Assembly: GCF_003473485.1 (NCBI RefSeq)
Contig: NC_053044.1
Location: 57,576,091-57,640,090, forward strand
Source: Medicago truncatula
Taxonomy: Eukaryota; Streptophyta; Magnoliopsida; Fabales; Fabaceae
Length of the DNA: 64,000 nt
Direction: 5' to 3'
Shown here one piece after another: positions 44,683 to 56,814 of the stretch. The notes under the pieces are model-generated. The model saw only the letters and a list, made by a program, of their open reading frames with translations. It ran no database searches and had not been told where the DNA came from. Numbering within the stretch: the stretch's first letter is position 1; each line of letters begins with the position of its first letter. Position numbers and translations under genes: made by a program.

Positions 44683-46095
44683 TTCACACTTTATAAATAG
44701 TACTTGCGTTTGAGTGATTATTTTTCACGGATGTGCCTTTTGTTGCTTGCAAAGACAACTCTCTATTTATCTGAAGCCACTCTAGTGGTCGTAGAATGAA
44801 TCAAAGTAGCAGTAATGCAGGCCATGTCAATTGTTTGCATTTCATTAAATTGAAAATTGAACGAATGTGTGTAACTGTAAATAATTACCCGTTGATACAG
44901 CTTGGGTTCAACGGAGTTTGTCTACTAGAAATTAGCATACTAGCCTAAGTTAATGCATTCATAATTTTGTAGCACCACATTTCAGATTAGTTATATTTAT
45001 GCTTGTAATTGATCAAGACAAATATTTTTTTTTTTTGGTACAAAAACAAATATTTATTTATGCTTTGTAATGTAGTTTTGTTAGCTAATTCATGAATTAA
45101 TGGTTAAATATATAGCATCAAAGTCATGTTCACTTACTTAAATATATAAAGCCACCGCAATCAAGGTTTTTGGCTCTTACAAAGTATTTCAAGTTTTACT
45201 GTACTAATCTCAACTCAAGCACTTAGGTTATAGTTATACACTCTTCGCTCCTCCTCGACATCAAGTAGGGTGTTCACGGCTTCGGGTGATCCGTTCAATC
45301 CGGTCACCCAACTCAAACCAACCTGCATCTTATCCAATCCGTTCAAGTTTAGGTCCAACCCGAATCAACCTATTCAAATTTGTAGTATTTTGGCTCAGGT
45401 AACAAGTTTATGATTTTAAAACCGTGAACCCGCAAATCTAACCCGTTAATTTTCTTATACACTCTTTAGTTTTTATAATATAGTTTAAGAATTTTATACG
45501 TAAATCTTGAGGTGTTTAAAATACTAAAATTTAATTTAAATGTTCTAATTTTCATGAAATAAAATGTCATTCTATTTTTTTAGAATTTATAAAATAAAAA
45601 TATGTTTAATTACCTGCTGACCCAACCCGAAACAACTCATCTATTATTGGATTGGTTCAGTTCGGGGTTGACATAATAAAAAAGGATCTTCCAATCCAAA
45701 CCAACTAGATTTAAACGGGTCGGATAACGATTTTGGCCTAAAAAATTAACCCAATTCAACATGTGAACACGACTATCCTCAAAAGTGTTTTATGTAAAGA
45801 ATGAATATATACTAATATTTCCTACGAGTTTAGTTGTTCTTAATCAACAATTTATAAAGTGGATACCGTATATCTGTTTGAAGAGTTATACGATGAAATA
45901 CTAGATAATTATAAAATTTATAAGATTTTATAGAGTTGTTTTACTAAAAAAAAAAACGTTTAATTTAATATTGATGAAATATAAAATAAAAGGGCATATG
46001 GGTAATCCTACGGATGAGAAATAGAAGAAATGAAATGGATAGAATATATGGTAAAATAAAGTAGAGGTGTGAGGTCGCGCGTGTATTGGCTGGCA
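44683..46095. other. Spacer between the second MLO gene and FKBP18
   Basis: The 3' flank of MLO and the presumed FKBP18 promoter. It contains a duplicated-flank insertion at 45018-45055 and an inverted-repeat element at about 45268-45778. No gene is seen. Confidence 0.45.
45268..45778. mobile_element. Foldback element with GGGTGTTCA-type ends
   Basis: The left end tagggtgttcacggcttcgg resembles the reverse complement of the right end near 45752-45778 (tagtcgtgttcacatgttga). Internally, 'aacccg' and 'gggtcgg' blocks occur in opposite orientations. Ends of this kind are common on hAT-like MITEs, but the assignment is tentative. Confidence 0.45.
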
Positions 46096-47823
46096 ATGAC
46101 TTCTTCCCTTTACACTTGCAGTTGCAGTTCCAGTTCGTTAACTTGGTTGTTAAAGAAACGGAACGTTGATCATTACGGAGGTTTCAGCTTGAGACGACGG
46201 GCATTACCGGTGGTGGCACTTTCTCAATCCAGAAGGTCCACGGCGATTCTTATCTCATCCTTGCCTTTCACCTTCGTTTTTCTCTCTCCGCCACCACCAG
46301 CGGAGGCTAGAGAAAGACGCAAGAAAAAGAACATTCCCATTGATGATTATATCACTTCCCGTATTTCCTTCTTTACTCAACATTCACATTTTCTGTTAAA
46401 CTATCTTCAATATCAAATTATTTTCTATTTTCACTTTTCTTCTGCTCTGTATAAACTAATTCAGAAACTTGTGATGTTTGATTCAGCTGATGGATTAAAA
46501 TACTATGATTTTCTTGAGGGAAAAGGTCCAATAGCTGAAAAAGGATCAACTGTTCAGGTTTGTCATCTTTTGGAAATTAAAGGAAAATATGTTATTCATT
46601 TCTTCTGGATTTGTTATTATTTACTCTTCATTTCATGTTCTTGTTGACAGGTGCACTTTGATTGTTTATATCGCGGAATTACAGCTGTTTCAAGTCGAGA
46701 ATCTAAACTCCTAGCTGGAAATCGTGTTATAGCCCAGGTTCCAATAATTTGCCTATTTGGTTTTTCTGTGCATGTGTGTGTGTGTGTGCTTGAGGGAGAT
46801 GAGATCAATCGGCTAATAATGTGCCAAATAGTCTCATTTTGAGTTTCTTATGTAGGAAAATGTTATTATATTAGTTTTTTAGTTAGTATTTTCTCCTTCA
46901 TTAGGGTTTGAACATCGGTCCTTCAACTGCTTCAACTCTTAGCTCAAACCAGTTGAGCCACCCGACCCCAATCTCATTTTAAGTTATATCTCCAAAGTCA
47001 TATTTCTTATATACTTTAATTATCTCTTGTCTAGAAGAAAGCATATTGGTTGTTTTAAGCTTTACGTGATTGTGTTGAATGCTGATGAATGCCTGCTTTA
47101 TACTCTTGAAAGCCATATGAATTCAAGGTGGGAGCTCCGCCCGGAAAGGAAAGGAAGCGTGAATTTGTCGACAACCCAAATGGTCTATTCTCTGCACAAG
47201 CAGCACCAAAACCTCCACAAGCCATGTACACAATAGTTGAAGGAATGCGAGTGGGTGGAAAGGTGATCGAAACACCCCTTTTGATTTTGTTCTAGTGCGT
47301 CATCTAATGTTTTTATTAGCTAAAAATGCATTTCATTTATTTTCTTATTCTTATTTTTCTCTTGAATGATGGTTGCAGCGAACTGTGATTGTTCCTCCTG
47401 AAAAAGGGTATGGAAAAAAGGGAATGAATGAGATTCCGGTAAAGATCTGTTCTTGTCATCTCATGTCTTTCAACATAGATTCTAATTTAACTTCCTTAAA
47501 TTCTGCTTTTCATTGTTGATCCTGATGTCCCCATCTAGCAAATCTATTGAAACATACACTTAGGACAAGTGCCTTAAGCGTTGTCATGAAAGTTGTTTTG
47601 CCACTCTGTTATGCTCACCTCCACTATTTTATTTGTACATTTCACTTTTTACTCATTGTTGATTAGATATAGGTTATGGACAATAATATGTAGGAAAAAT
47701 ATTGTTCTCTTCAACGAAAATGACAAACCTACACCATGCGGTTCTTGAACTTTGTTTATGTTGTTACAGCCTGGAGCTACATTTGAACTAAATATTGAAC
47801 TTTTGCAATTGGCATCTACATGA
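46096..47823 (+). CDS. FKBP18: FKBP-type peptidyl-prolyl isomerase, FKBP18-like, thylakoid lumen
   Basis: Six exons: 46096-46360, 46487-46557, 46651-46737, 47113-47262, 47379-47438, 47770-47823. Spliced length is 687 nt, 228 residues. The start at 46096 gives a serine-rich stromal transit peptide. A twin-arginine lumenal signal follows: SRR, then ILISSLPFTFVFLS, then the cleavage-type AEA near residue 72. This implies Tat import into the thylakoid lumen. The isomerase domain (about 88-228) contains DGLKYYDFLEGKGPIAEKGS, VHFDCLYRG, MYTIVEGMRVGGKRTVIVPP and a C-terminal FELNIELLQL strand. It most resembles the plant FKBP18 group (recognised from memory). Several aromatic pocket residues of classical FKBPs seem replaced, so isomerase activity is not assured. 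Introns 3 and 5 are each about 330-375 bp; intron 3 includes a degraded tRNA-like stretch near 46895-46970. Confidence 0.9.
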
Positions 47824-49315
47824 AGAGATGAGTTTGAGTTGATTCTTATGAAGAGCTGGATAATTTAACTTAAGAATTTGTACCCTATGAGGCTTGGGCT
47901 ATGGCTATTCTTTTCCCATTGATGTTTTCCTCTTTTTGTAGTCTTTTGACTAGGGAGATTTTTTTCCTTTCACAAAATGATCGTGTTGTTGTATATTATA
48001 CATGTCTTCCTTCTTGTAACAAAAAAAAAAAAAAAAAAATACTTCTCTTCCTTCTCTCGTGGCTGCAATTTGATAGTGATCTCAGTATATATGTACGTGG
48101 ATCACTTTTTGTATATTATGGATTATAGAAGCTTTAATTTTAACTATTTGTTTTTTTTATGTATTTACCTAGTGCCCCAAAAAATCTAGTGCTTGAAAAG
48201 ATGCTGGCATAGGCTATCTTGATGTGTAACTGGCCTCATCATGTACGTTTGCCTCATCATTCCACTGTATGGAGGCTTCATCATCATATAGGGATTGTCG
48301 GCATAACTTGGCCTGGGTTGGATTCAATCAAATTCTTATATAACTGCTTAGTGTATAGGGTCATCGGTTAGGTCTAGTTTCTATAAATTCTTCTATAATT
48401 TTTGTCTTTGAAAACAAGCTCACTTTCTTGCCAACACAGTGCATTTGTTGGGATCAGTTGACACTGTTGATTACGAAATTAATCAATTCAATCATCAAAT
48501 CATGTTCTATTATTTTGATAACAATGTATGCGAAGTGTCATTTAACTTATTTTGATAAAATAAAAATAAAAATGTTAGATATTTATGATGATGATGCGAA
48601 GTATCCATACATCTAACCATTCTCGAATTGCTTGACGTTACTAGATTTTATCTGCTGAATGAGAACCTTTTATATCAAAAGTTGTGTTTTCTTTTTTCCA
48701 TTAAAAATAGCTATATAAAAATGTAAGAATGTTATATCAAAATCCATATCTGACTAAATTAGATCTCTCCTTCACTATTTTCTACGGTTCTCCTAATTCT
48801 CTACCTCTCTTGATAATTTTATTATTATTTTTAATGAAGAGAAAGAGAGTTAGAAAAGAGATGTAAAGAAATAATGAACAGGATGTTTCAAATCCAAAGT
48901 CTAAATCATTTTAGTAAAAGGGAAATTGATAAAAAGAAGCTTGAATTTTTTTTAAAAATAATTAAAAAAATTGGATACAAATTTTAAAGAACATGCCAAC
49001 ATTTCAAGGAAAAACTATTTAATTCTGTTTTCCAATAACGTGTACTAATTAAAATTACAAGTATAGGTTGAAAAAGAAAAAGTAATAGGTGATTTTTTTT
49101 TTTCTAAGGAAGTAAAGGTTGGATTTTAATCATTTATTATTAAAAAATGATGAATTTATTGAAAGGGTGCAAAATGGTAAAAGAGCCTGGTAAGATTCGA
49201 ACAAGAAAGAAAAGAACAGTAGCAGTAACTAGAGTGCAAATCTGCAATTACCGGGCTCTCTGGTTCAGTGAGAGCGTTTTGGTTTGGTGTTGAGTGAATG
49301 AGTTGAAGTATCTTC
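47824..49315. other. Spacer between FKBP18 and ribophorin I
   Basis: 3' UTR of FKBP18 and promoter/leader of the next gene. AT-rich, with an A-tract at 48020-48039. No gene or definite repeat is supported. Confidence 0.45.
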
Positions 49316-52300
49316 ATGATGACGATGATGATGAGGTTGAATCTGCTGCTTTCATTTCTTTTGACATTTACCATTCTATCCTCCCATGTCCTCTCCGATC
49401 TCATCCTTACCAAAGTTGACCGTCGTGTAAGTCTTCATTTCATCTTTTAGGGTTTCGATCTCATTTCATTTTCTCCGATCTACGATTTTTCAATTCTAAT
49501 CAATAATGTCTATATCATTTTCAAATCTAAAGCGTGAAAATCAGCATTTATCGATTCTGGTGTGTATGTAGTATCCTTTTTCTGACCATTGTTTCCCTAT
49601 TCTTTGCAGATTGATCTGTCATCACAAATTGTCCGTACCACTACTACTCTTAAGGTGCTCAAATTTTCATTTCTCTTATCATCCAAATTATTTACATTAT
49701 TTCTTCATTTACTATTGATTTTTTTTTTTTTTGTGTGTGTGGGTGATTTGATGCTAATTGTCTCCAAAACTTTGTAATTTAACTTTACTTATGTCTCGTC
49801 CGTAAGCCTTTGTTCAAATGGCAATGCCGATATTGCTAGGCTGGACACATTCATCCGGGTTCGAACCTGGAACTTCGCAGTTGTTTCTGTGACTTTTAGG
49901 TGGTGTTTGCCATGTTGTCTACAGAACTTTACTAATGTGTCTCATTTCTACCACATGATAAAATACAATGACAGGGTTAAGTAGTTGCGAACATAGGCTT
50001 AGAGGAAAAATACATCATGAACTTTAGTTTAAAAACTTGGCTGAATGATTTAATAATTTTCAATGCAAGTGTTTTCACACTTGTGCAAATGAGAGGTATT
50101 TTATATTTGAAAGTATAACTGTTTATGAAAGCCACTTGCTAAATGTAATTGCTCTTCATGTGCCTTATCTTATTTCGTTTGATGCTGCGATTTACTTTTG
50201 TTTCATCTTATTATCTTCCTTGTGTCGCAGGTAGAGAATGCAGGATCTGATATAGTTTCAGAAATCTTGTTGACCTTTCCTGATAACCATGTAAAGCACT
50301 TGGCATACTTGTCAGCAACACTTAACGAAGGAAAGGGAAAGGCGAAATCATTTTCTGGGGTTGGTTTACCATATGAAGTTGTCCGCCCTAAAGATATTCC
50401 CTCTTCCTTGGCAACTTATTCCGTAACTTTACCTAAAGGCCTTGGGAAGGCAGAAAGTTTGACGATGGACATCTTGACAGTTTTTACCCATATATTGCAA
50501 CCATTTCCAGAGAAAATTACGCAAGCTGACATTCAACTTCTGCTGTTTCAAGAGAGTGCACAATATCTTTCTCCTTATCCCGTGAAGGTCCAATCGCTCA
50601 ATGTTAAATTACCTGAGGCAAGAATAGAGTCCTACACAAAGTTGGAAAATACAAAACTTCAGGGATCTGAATTGAAATACGGTCCATATGAGAATCTTCC
50701 TCCATTCTCATACTTGCCAATTGTTATCCATTTTGAGAATAATCAGCCCTTCGCCGTTGCTAAAGAGTTGGTGAGGGAGATTGAGATATCCCATTGGGGC
50801 AATGTACAGATCACAGAGCATTATAATCTTGTTCATGGCGGTGCTCAGAGCAAAGGAGAATTTTCCAGGTTACCTTGTTTCTGTGATTCTGAATTATCTG
50901 TGATGTTAGCTTGACACGAAATATTAATTCATTTTCTGCTGCAGACTTGACTATCAGGCCAGGCCATATGTAAGAGGTGCATCTGCCTTTAGGCGTCTTA
51001 CTGCCAAGCTGCCACCAAGAGCTCATTCTGTTTACTACAGGGATGAAATCGGCAATATTTCCACTTCTAGTTTGTGGGGCGACTCAAAAAAGGTGGACAT
51101 TATCACATTTGATGAATGTATAATCTTAAATACTGTTGCTAGCATTTGTTAACATAATAATTCTTTGAAAATTACAGACAGAACTTGAGATCGAACCTAG
51201 GTACCCACTTTTTGGTGGCTGGAAAACTGCTTTTACCATTGGATATGGGTTGCCACTTCAGGACTTCTTGTTTGGAGTCGATGGAAAGCGCTTCCTTAAT
51301 ATCTCTTTTGGTTCCCCCATTAATGAGTTGGTGATTGACACTCTTGTTGTGAAGGTGAATGAGATCATTTTATCTTGCCAACATATAATTTTACTTTCTT
51401 TTTTCTTTTCATTTTTTTGTTGCAAACTTGGAATGCAATCTTTGGAGAATTTATCTGTTTGAGTTATGAAACATCACATTTTACCTTTATATTTTTAAGA
51501 GGAACTAGAAGTATAGTACGGGAAAATGAATTTAGCTTTCTAAATATTAACTTTTCAATTGTCAATGATTAAGTTTTTGCAGTTTTTCCTACTCTTTGTC
51601 TTTGGTTGTTGTCATTGTAGTATATTGTGTAGGTATGACTTACTAATACATCTGCCAGTGCTTGCAACTTTCAGGTTGTCTTGCCAGAGGGTTCAAAAGA
51701 TATTTCACCATCTGTTCCATTTCCTGTGAAAGAAAGACATGAGGTATTGCTATTTTGATATCTTCTTCCAACCAAATGATAGATATCTATGTCATTCCAT
51801 TGTTTGGGTTTTATAATCCATCCATATAATTGTTGCAGACAAAGTTTTCACACTTGGATATTGCTGGTAGACCTGTTGTTGTGCTAGAGAAGAACAACGC
51901 TGTGCCTGAGCATAATGAGCATTTTCAGGTATTACTGTTGCATCTTTTTTGGAGGCTAAAAGTTCTGAATTTGAACTAGCCAGCCACCAACAATATAAAA
52001 TGAATTTTTTTCTTAATATGATCCACAAACATCTTATTTTTAAGAATGATACTCCCTCCGTCTCATATTAGGTGTCCCTTTTGAGTTTTACACGGGTATT
52101 AAGAAAATGATTTGTACTGCCTTATTAATTATACTTTCTTTTGAGTTTTATCTTGCCAACACATAATTTTACTTTCTTTTTTCTTTTAATTTTACTCCCT
52201 CTGTCTCATAAACTTGGAATGTTAATTTGGATGATAAAATGTGTTTCATTTACTAAAACAGCCTTATTAATTATAGTTAGTGGAGTGGTTAGATGATTGA

Positions 52301-55300
52301 AATGCAATAAATAAGGGTATGTTAATGGAAAAGAATAATAAATGTTGTATTGGTATTGTAAAAGGGACAAGTAATTCGAGACAAATAAAAATAGTACAAA
52401 CAACACCTATTTTTGAGACGGAGGGAGTGTTAGTATCCTGAATTTGTAAGGAGGGAAATCTTATATCCTGAATTTCATGTACTGGTTCTATTATTGAATT
52501 GGGTACTCACTGCAGATATATTTTATTTGCAGTTTTCTTTTTTATTGGAAAAAATCTAAGTTTCATAATAAAAAGAGATAAAGCTTGAAAATAGTTTATA
52601 ATGGCATCCCTCAATGTACTAGCTGGATTTGTAAGGATGATATAGGTCCAATGTAAAAATTCTCACCCACCAAAAGGTCCATGCACCCAAACCCAGTAGT
52701 ACTAGCCTAGGCTTATTTTCAACTTTCAAGTACTGCATTGAGAAAGACCTACTAGTTGTGATCATGGTAGTCAAATCAGGATACATATCGTGTACCGTAG
52801 ATACATGAACAAAAAAATATGACTTAAAATATCATATATAAACTACGAAATACTTCAAATATCATATATAAACTTCAAGATACTTCAAAACTCAAGTCAT
52901 AAACAAAAGTAAATAACATAAAGCATCCTTAATTCAATCAAAATCAAACATATAGACCGTAGAGTGTAGAGAAACAGATCGTGTATGTGTTGGAAGCCGT
53001 AAAGGAATAGAAGGTGAGTGGCTTTTGGAAATAGCTCCAAATTAACTGGTAGGTTACAAAACAAAACAGCTCCAAATTAAATGGTAGGTTACAAAACAAA
53101 ACTTTGAACAAAATGGTTCGCCTGCAATAGCTGATGGGTTACATAAACCTGACCCAAGAAAACCGTGGGTATTTGGGGTTTTCTGGAGGGTCATGCAAAA
53201 CCCGACCCGGTTCCAGGACTGTTCCATAAAAAATGGAAAATAATTTGAAATTTTTGCTGGTTCGCACATCCCGACCTGGTTTCTGCAACTGAAACGCGAA
53301 TGTCACAGTATTGTAGGATACTAGATTGAATCGGGATACATGGGATACGTCTGGGATACAATGTCATTTGGGATACAGACCCTGATACGTATCGCCCATG
53401 GCTGTTCGTATCGTATTGGGATCGTGGGATACTAACTATACTGGGTGTGATACTGATGGGTGCATTGAGAAAACTCAAGCATGGTAGTCAAATCGGGATA
53501 CGTATCGTGTATCGTTCAACCGCTTTTTTTGAATCGTATATCATAATATACATGAAGAAAAAAAAATATGACTTAAAATATCATATATAAACTCCAAAAT
53601 ACTTCAAATATCATATATAAATTTCAAGATACTTCAAAACTGAAGTTATAAACAAAAGTAAATAACATAAAGCATCCTTAATTCAATCAAAATCAAACAT
53701 AACTCCAAATTCTAAGGGTTCTGCCCCATTGGTGAATGAGCAGAGAGATAAACAGCAGAGAAACAGAGCATGGAGAAAGAGAGATAAAGAGCATATATAT
53801 AGACCGTAGAGAGAGAAAGAGGAAGTGTGGGAAGTTGTAAAGTACAAGAACGTGGTGCAGCTTTTGGGAATAGTTCCAATTTAATTGGAATGTTACAAAA
53901 CAAAACCCTAGAACAGAAAGCGGTTGACCCTATAATATTTGACGGGTCACACAATCCCGGCCCGTTTCTAGTACTGACCCATGTAAAAAAAAGGGTTTTT
54001 TCTGCCGGGCCACGCAACCTGACCCAGTTTCTGCAAGTGAAACACGAACGTCACAGTATCGTAAGATACTAGATTGAATTGGTGATACATGGGATACGCC
54101 TGCTATACATGGTCATTTGGGATACAGACCCTGATACGTATCGCCCATGGCTGTTTTCATATCGTATTGGGATACGTATCGTGGGATACATGGGGTACTT
54201 ACTACACTGAACTCAAGTACTACATTGAAAAGAGATAAGACCTCAAAATAGTATATAAAGATGCACCCCTCACCTTACGCGTCGATTTTGTAAGGATGAG
54301 TAAGACCCGATATAAAATAACCTAATTGTTTGTGCAAAAAAAAAAAAAAAACTAATTGTTCACATTTTAAAAGCATATTATCATTTTTTCAACCCCATCA
54401 GCCATCTAAGTATGAAGGTTAGATTTTGTTAGACACGAGAACTAGAGAAAAGGGAAATTGTGATTTGATTACTTTTTGTACAGGGTGGTTTCTTTTTAAC
54501 TTATGATATAGTATTTGACTTTGTTAGGTCTACTGATTACTGATTACTCTTGCCTGTATTGCAGGTCTATTATAAGTTCAACCGTCTTTCTATGCTCAGG
54601 GAGCCGTTAATGTTGATTTCCGGCTTTTTCTTTCTATTTCTTGCCTCCATTGTCTACATGCATGCAGACTTATCAATCTCCAAGACTTCTGCATCTTATT
54701 TGGCAAAGATCCAATGGGAAGAGGTAATCAACTTGTATCATTTACAAAATCTTTACTTGCAAATGATTATGGTATTAATACAGTACACTTTTGTTTCATC
54801 ATTCAGGTTCAAGCAACTATTCATCAGGTCCATAGTATCGTTAGTCGTTGCTTAACAACACACGACAAGCTAGAAGCATCGTTGCGTGATCTTTCTAGGA
54901 CAGGTGATATTCAAGGGTGTAAAGCAACCAGAAAATCAGTTGATAGCTCGTTGAAAGAGCTCACAAAGGAGTTGAAATCACCTGTGACATTTTTGCAGTC
55001 TTCTCCTCAAGCCGCTCAAATATTACCCAAGGTCATTTTGGAATGGCTTTAAAATAAATAAAGCTAGAAATGCATTCTTCCACATAAAATTTCCCTCTTG
55101 ATTTATAGTTCCATAATTATTTTATTTTTGTTTTTCAGGTGGAGGAAGTAATTGCTAAGGAGAGAGATTTGCAGGAGAAGCTTATGGCAAAACACTCTAC
55201 TGTTGTTGATTGTTATGAGAAGAAGTTAGGAGGAAGGGAAATTGAAAATCGGATTGCTTCACATCAGCAGAAAATTACAGCTCTGAAACAAGAGATTGAC

Positions 55301-55330
55301 GATCTTATGGACTTGATCGATGAGATATGA
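49316..55330 (+). CDS. OST1: Oligosaccharyltransferase subunit 1 (ribophorin I)
   Basis: Ten exons: 49316-49426, 49610-49654, 50231-50868, 50945-51092, 51178-51354, 51675-51743, 51839-51928, 54565-54723, 54807-55031, 55139-55330. Spliced length is 1854 nt, 617 residues. A cleavable signal peptide (MMTMMMRLNLLLSFLLTFTI) is followed by the lumenal ribophorin domain (LTKVDRRIDLSSQIVRTTTT, YEVVRPKDIPSSLATYSVTL, ISHWGNVQITEHYNLVHGGA). One membrane span (LMLISGFFFLFLASIVYMH) lies near residue 440. A cytosolic coiled-coil tail of about 150 residues ends the protein. The subunit belongs to the ER complex that transfers N-glycan to nascent proteins; it binds ribosome and translocon and is not the catalytic (STT3) subunit. 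Intron 7 is 2.6 kb and full of repeats, though splice sites on both sides are canonical. Confidence 0.95.
52052..52427. mobile_element. Stowaway-like MITE plus a truncated copy, in OST1 intron 7
   Basis: CTCCCTCTGTCTCATAAACT at 52195 pairs with the inverted GAGACGGAGGGAG at 52415-52427, giving a complete element of about 233 bp preceded by TA. A second left end, CTCCCTCCGTCTCATATTAG, starts at 52052 and breaks off by about 52140. The two are separated by a 40-bp patch that duplicates OST1 intron 5. CTCCCTCCGT ends are the known Stowaway (Tc1/mariner) signature. Confidence 0.8.
52764..53479. repeat. Direct duplication unit A in OST1 intron 7
   Basis: Begins atggtagtcaaatcaggata and includes the block of catatataaact repeats, the acataaagcatccttaattc block and the tgatacgtatcgcccatggc block. 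It is colinear with unit B immediately after. Non-coding; open frames on the minus strand are incidental. Confidence 0.8.
53481..54205. repeat. Direct duplication unit B in OST1 intron 7
   Basis: Begins atggtagtcaaatcgggata and follows unit A in head-to-tail order, with the same internal blocks in the same sequence. The two differ by scattered substitutions and small indels, so the duplication is not very recent, or two related copies inserted side by side. Confidence 0.8.
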
Positions 55331-56814
55331 AAGATGACTATGCTGCTTAATATGATAATGTGCTCCCATTTTGACCTTGTTTTACTTGATTTAGGTCAGA
55401 AATTTTTAGCGGTTAGATTGTTTCTGAGAGATTAGCGATACTTGTTTTGAGCAGGTGAGAATGATGTTACTGTCTATTGTGTATTATGTGATGATAATTT
55501 GATCATATATATACACTAGAATAAGGATTATAATTTATTTTTTGTCGCTAGTTTTTTTGTTACTGCGCTACTTTTCATCCCCTCACTTCTTAAAAACTTC
55601 GCTGTTTTCAGAAACATCATACTTCTAGACAGTATAAGTTATTTAATAGTGTATTTTCGATCAGCAAATTTGTAAAATGTGTATATTCCAACTCATTTTC
55701 AGGTAGGATTTTTCTTTTACTAATTGGCCTAACGACCCACTGACAAAGCAACTCAGTAACAAATCTACGGACAAAAACACGCACCACTTTTGTAGGTTAA
55801 TACAAATCCCTATTACATTAATGAAAAAGGGAAATCACTCGCCACATCTTATACTATTTTGATTATGGAAAATGCAAAATATGAAGAGTTATCACAAACT
55901 CAGCAGCACTAAATGCGATCGGTTACTGGCACCATTAGAGGGGTGATTTCTGCTTAATCTGGAACCAAGCGACAGTTTCCTTTATCAATTAATAAAGCAG
56001 GTTTCAAGGACACATCGTGTTAGAAACACTCTTTTTTTAATGCTCTTTTATTGAGTAAAAACAACGTGGGTCCGAAAGCATTAAAAAGAGTAGTCCGAAA
56101 AATAGGTCTTTGATTTTTTTTTTTTCTTCTTATTTTTTGGGGAAGTTTCAGAGCAATCTGATCAAGTAGCAAGAAAACCGAATTTTTGACTAATAACAAC
56201 TAACAATGACCTAGAACATAATGATGCGAGTAAGGAAGATTAATATGGTCCTTAAACTGGATATTCATGTTACAAACAGACTCAGAATTTGTGTTGATAC
56301 AGTTTGAATTATATAATCCGAACTGTTTTGCCTCTGAAAAAGGGTGTTTAAGGGTTTTCATATTCTATAATCCGAAAAAAAAGCAAGGAACATGCCCTAT
56401 TCTTTGAGGTTTTCCGATTATAAAATCCAAATTGGTGAAAAACTAATTTTTTTTGTGTCCGGGGTTCGAACCCCAAACCTTGCATATATTATGCATTGTC
56501 CTTACCAACTGAGCTAAACTCATTTTTTTTCACCCCATAACAAAGGAAAAACTCAGTTCGGATTTTAAAATCCGAAAATCTCAAGGGCATTTTCGAAGGA
56601 AAAAAATAGGGCGTATGAGAAATGAGTAGGGTGGGAAAAGTATTAGTCTCATTATTGGGCTCATGAAATGGAGCTGCATTGGGCCCAAACTGAGTACTAC
56701 TGTGACGTTCCCCTAGGGTTTTGTGTAGTAAAATAAATAAATAAATAAATAATAATTAAAATAGGAGGAAAGATAATTGAGTGAGAAACACTTGTACCAG
56801 TATCCGGATAAAAA
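55331..56814. other. Spacer between OST1 and OEP21
   Basis: Contains the OST1 3' flank, a small foldback near 56025-56095, the inverted-repeat/tRNA-like composite at 56395-56600, and a short leader before OEP21. No gene is supported. Confidence 0.45.
56395..56600. mobile_element. Inverted repeat with a tRNA-like module in its loop
   Basis: The arm gccctattctttgaggtttt with ccgattataaaatccaaat (56395-56430) is mirrored by cggattttaaaatccgaaaa with tctcaagggc (56555-56590). The centre 56455-56520 is a minus-strand tRNA-like module: tagctcagttggtaaggac, then ggggttcgaaccccgg, then CACAAAAAAAA. Confidence 0.65.

Noticed and set aside
53054-54072. Several 70-100 codon open frames in the OST1 intron duplication
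   Set aside because: They occur on both strands, are not conserved between the two units and show no protein family.
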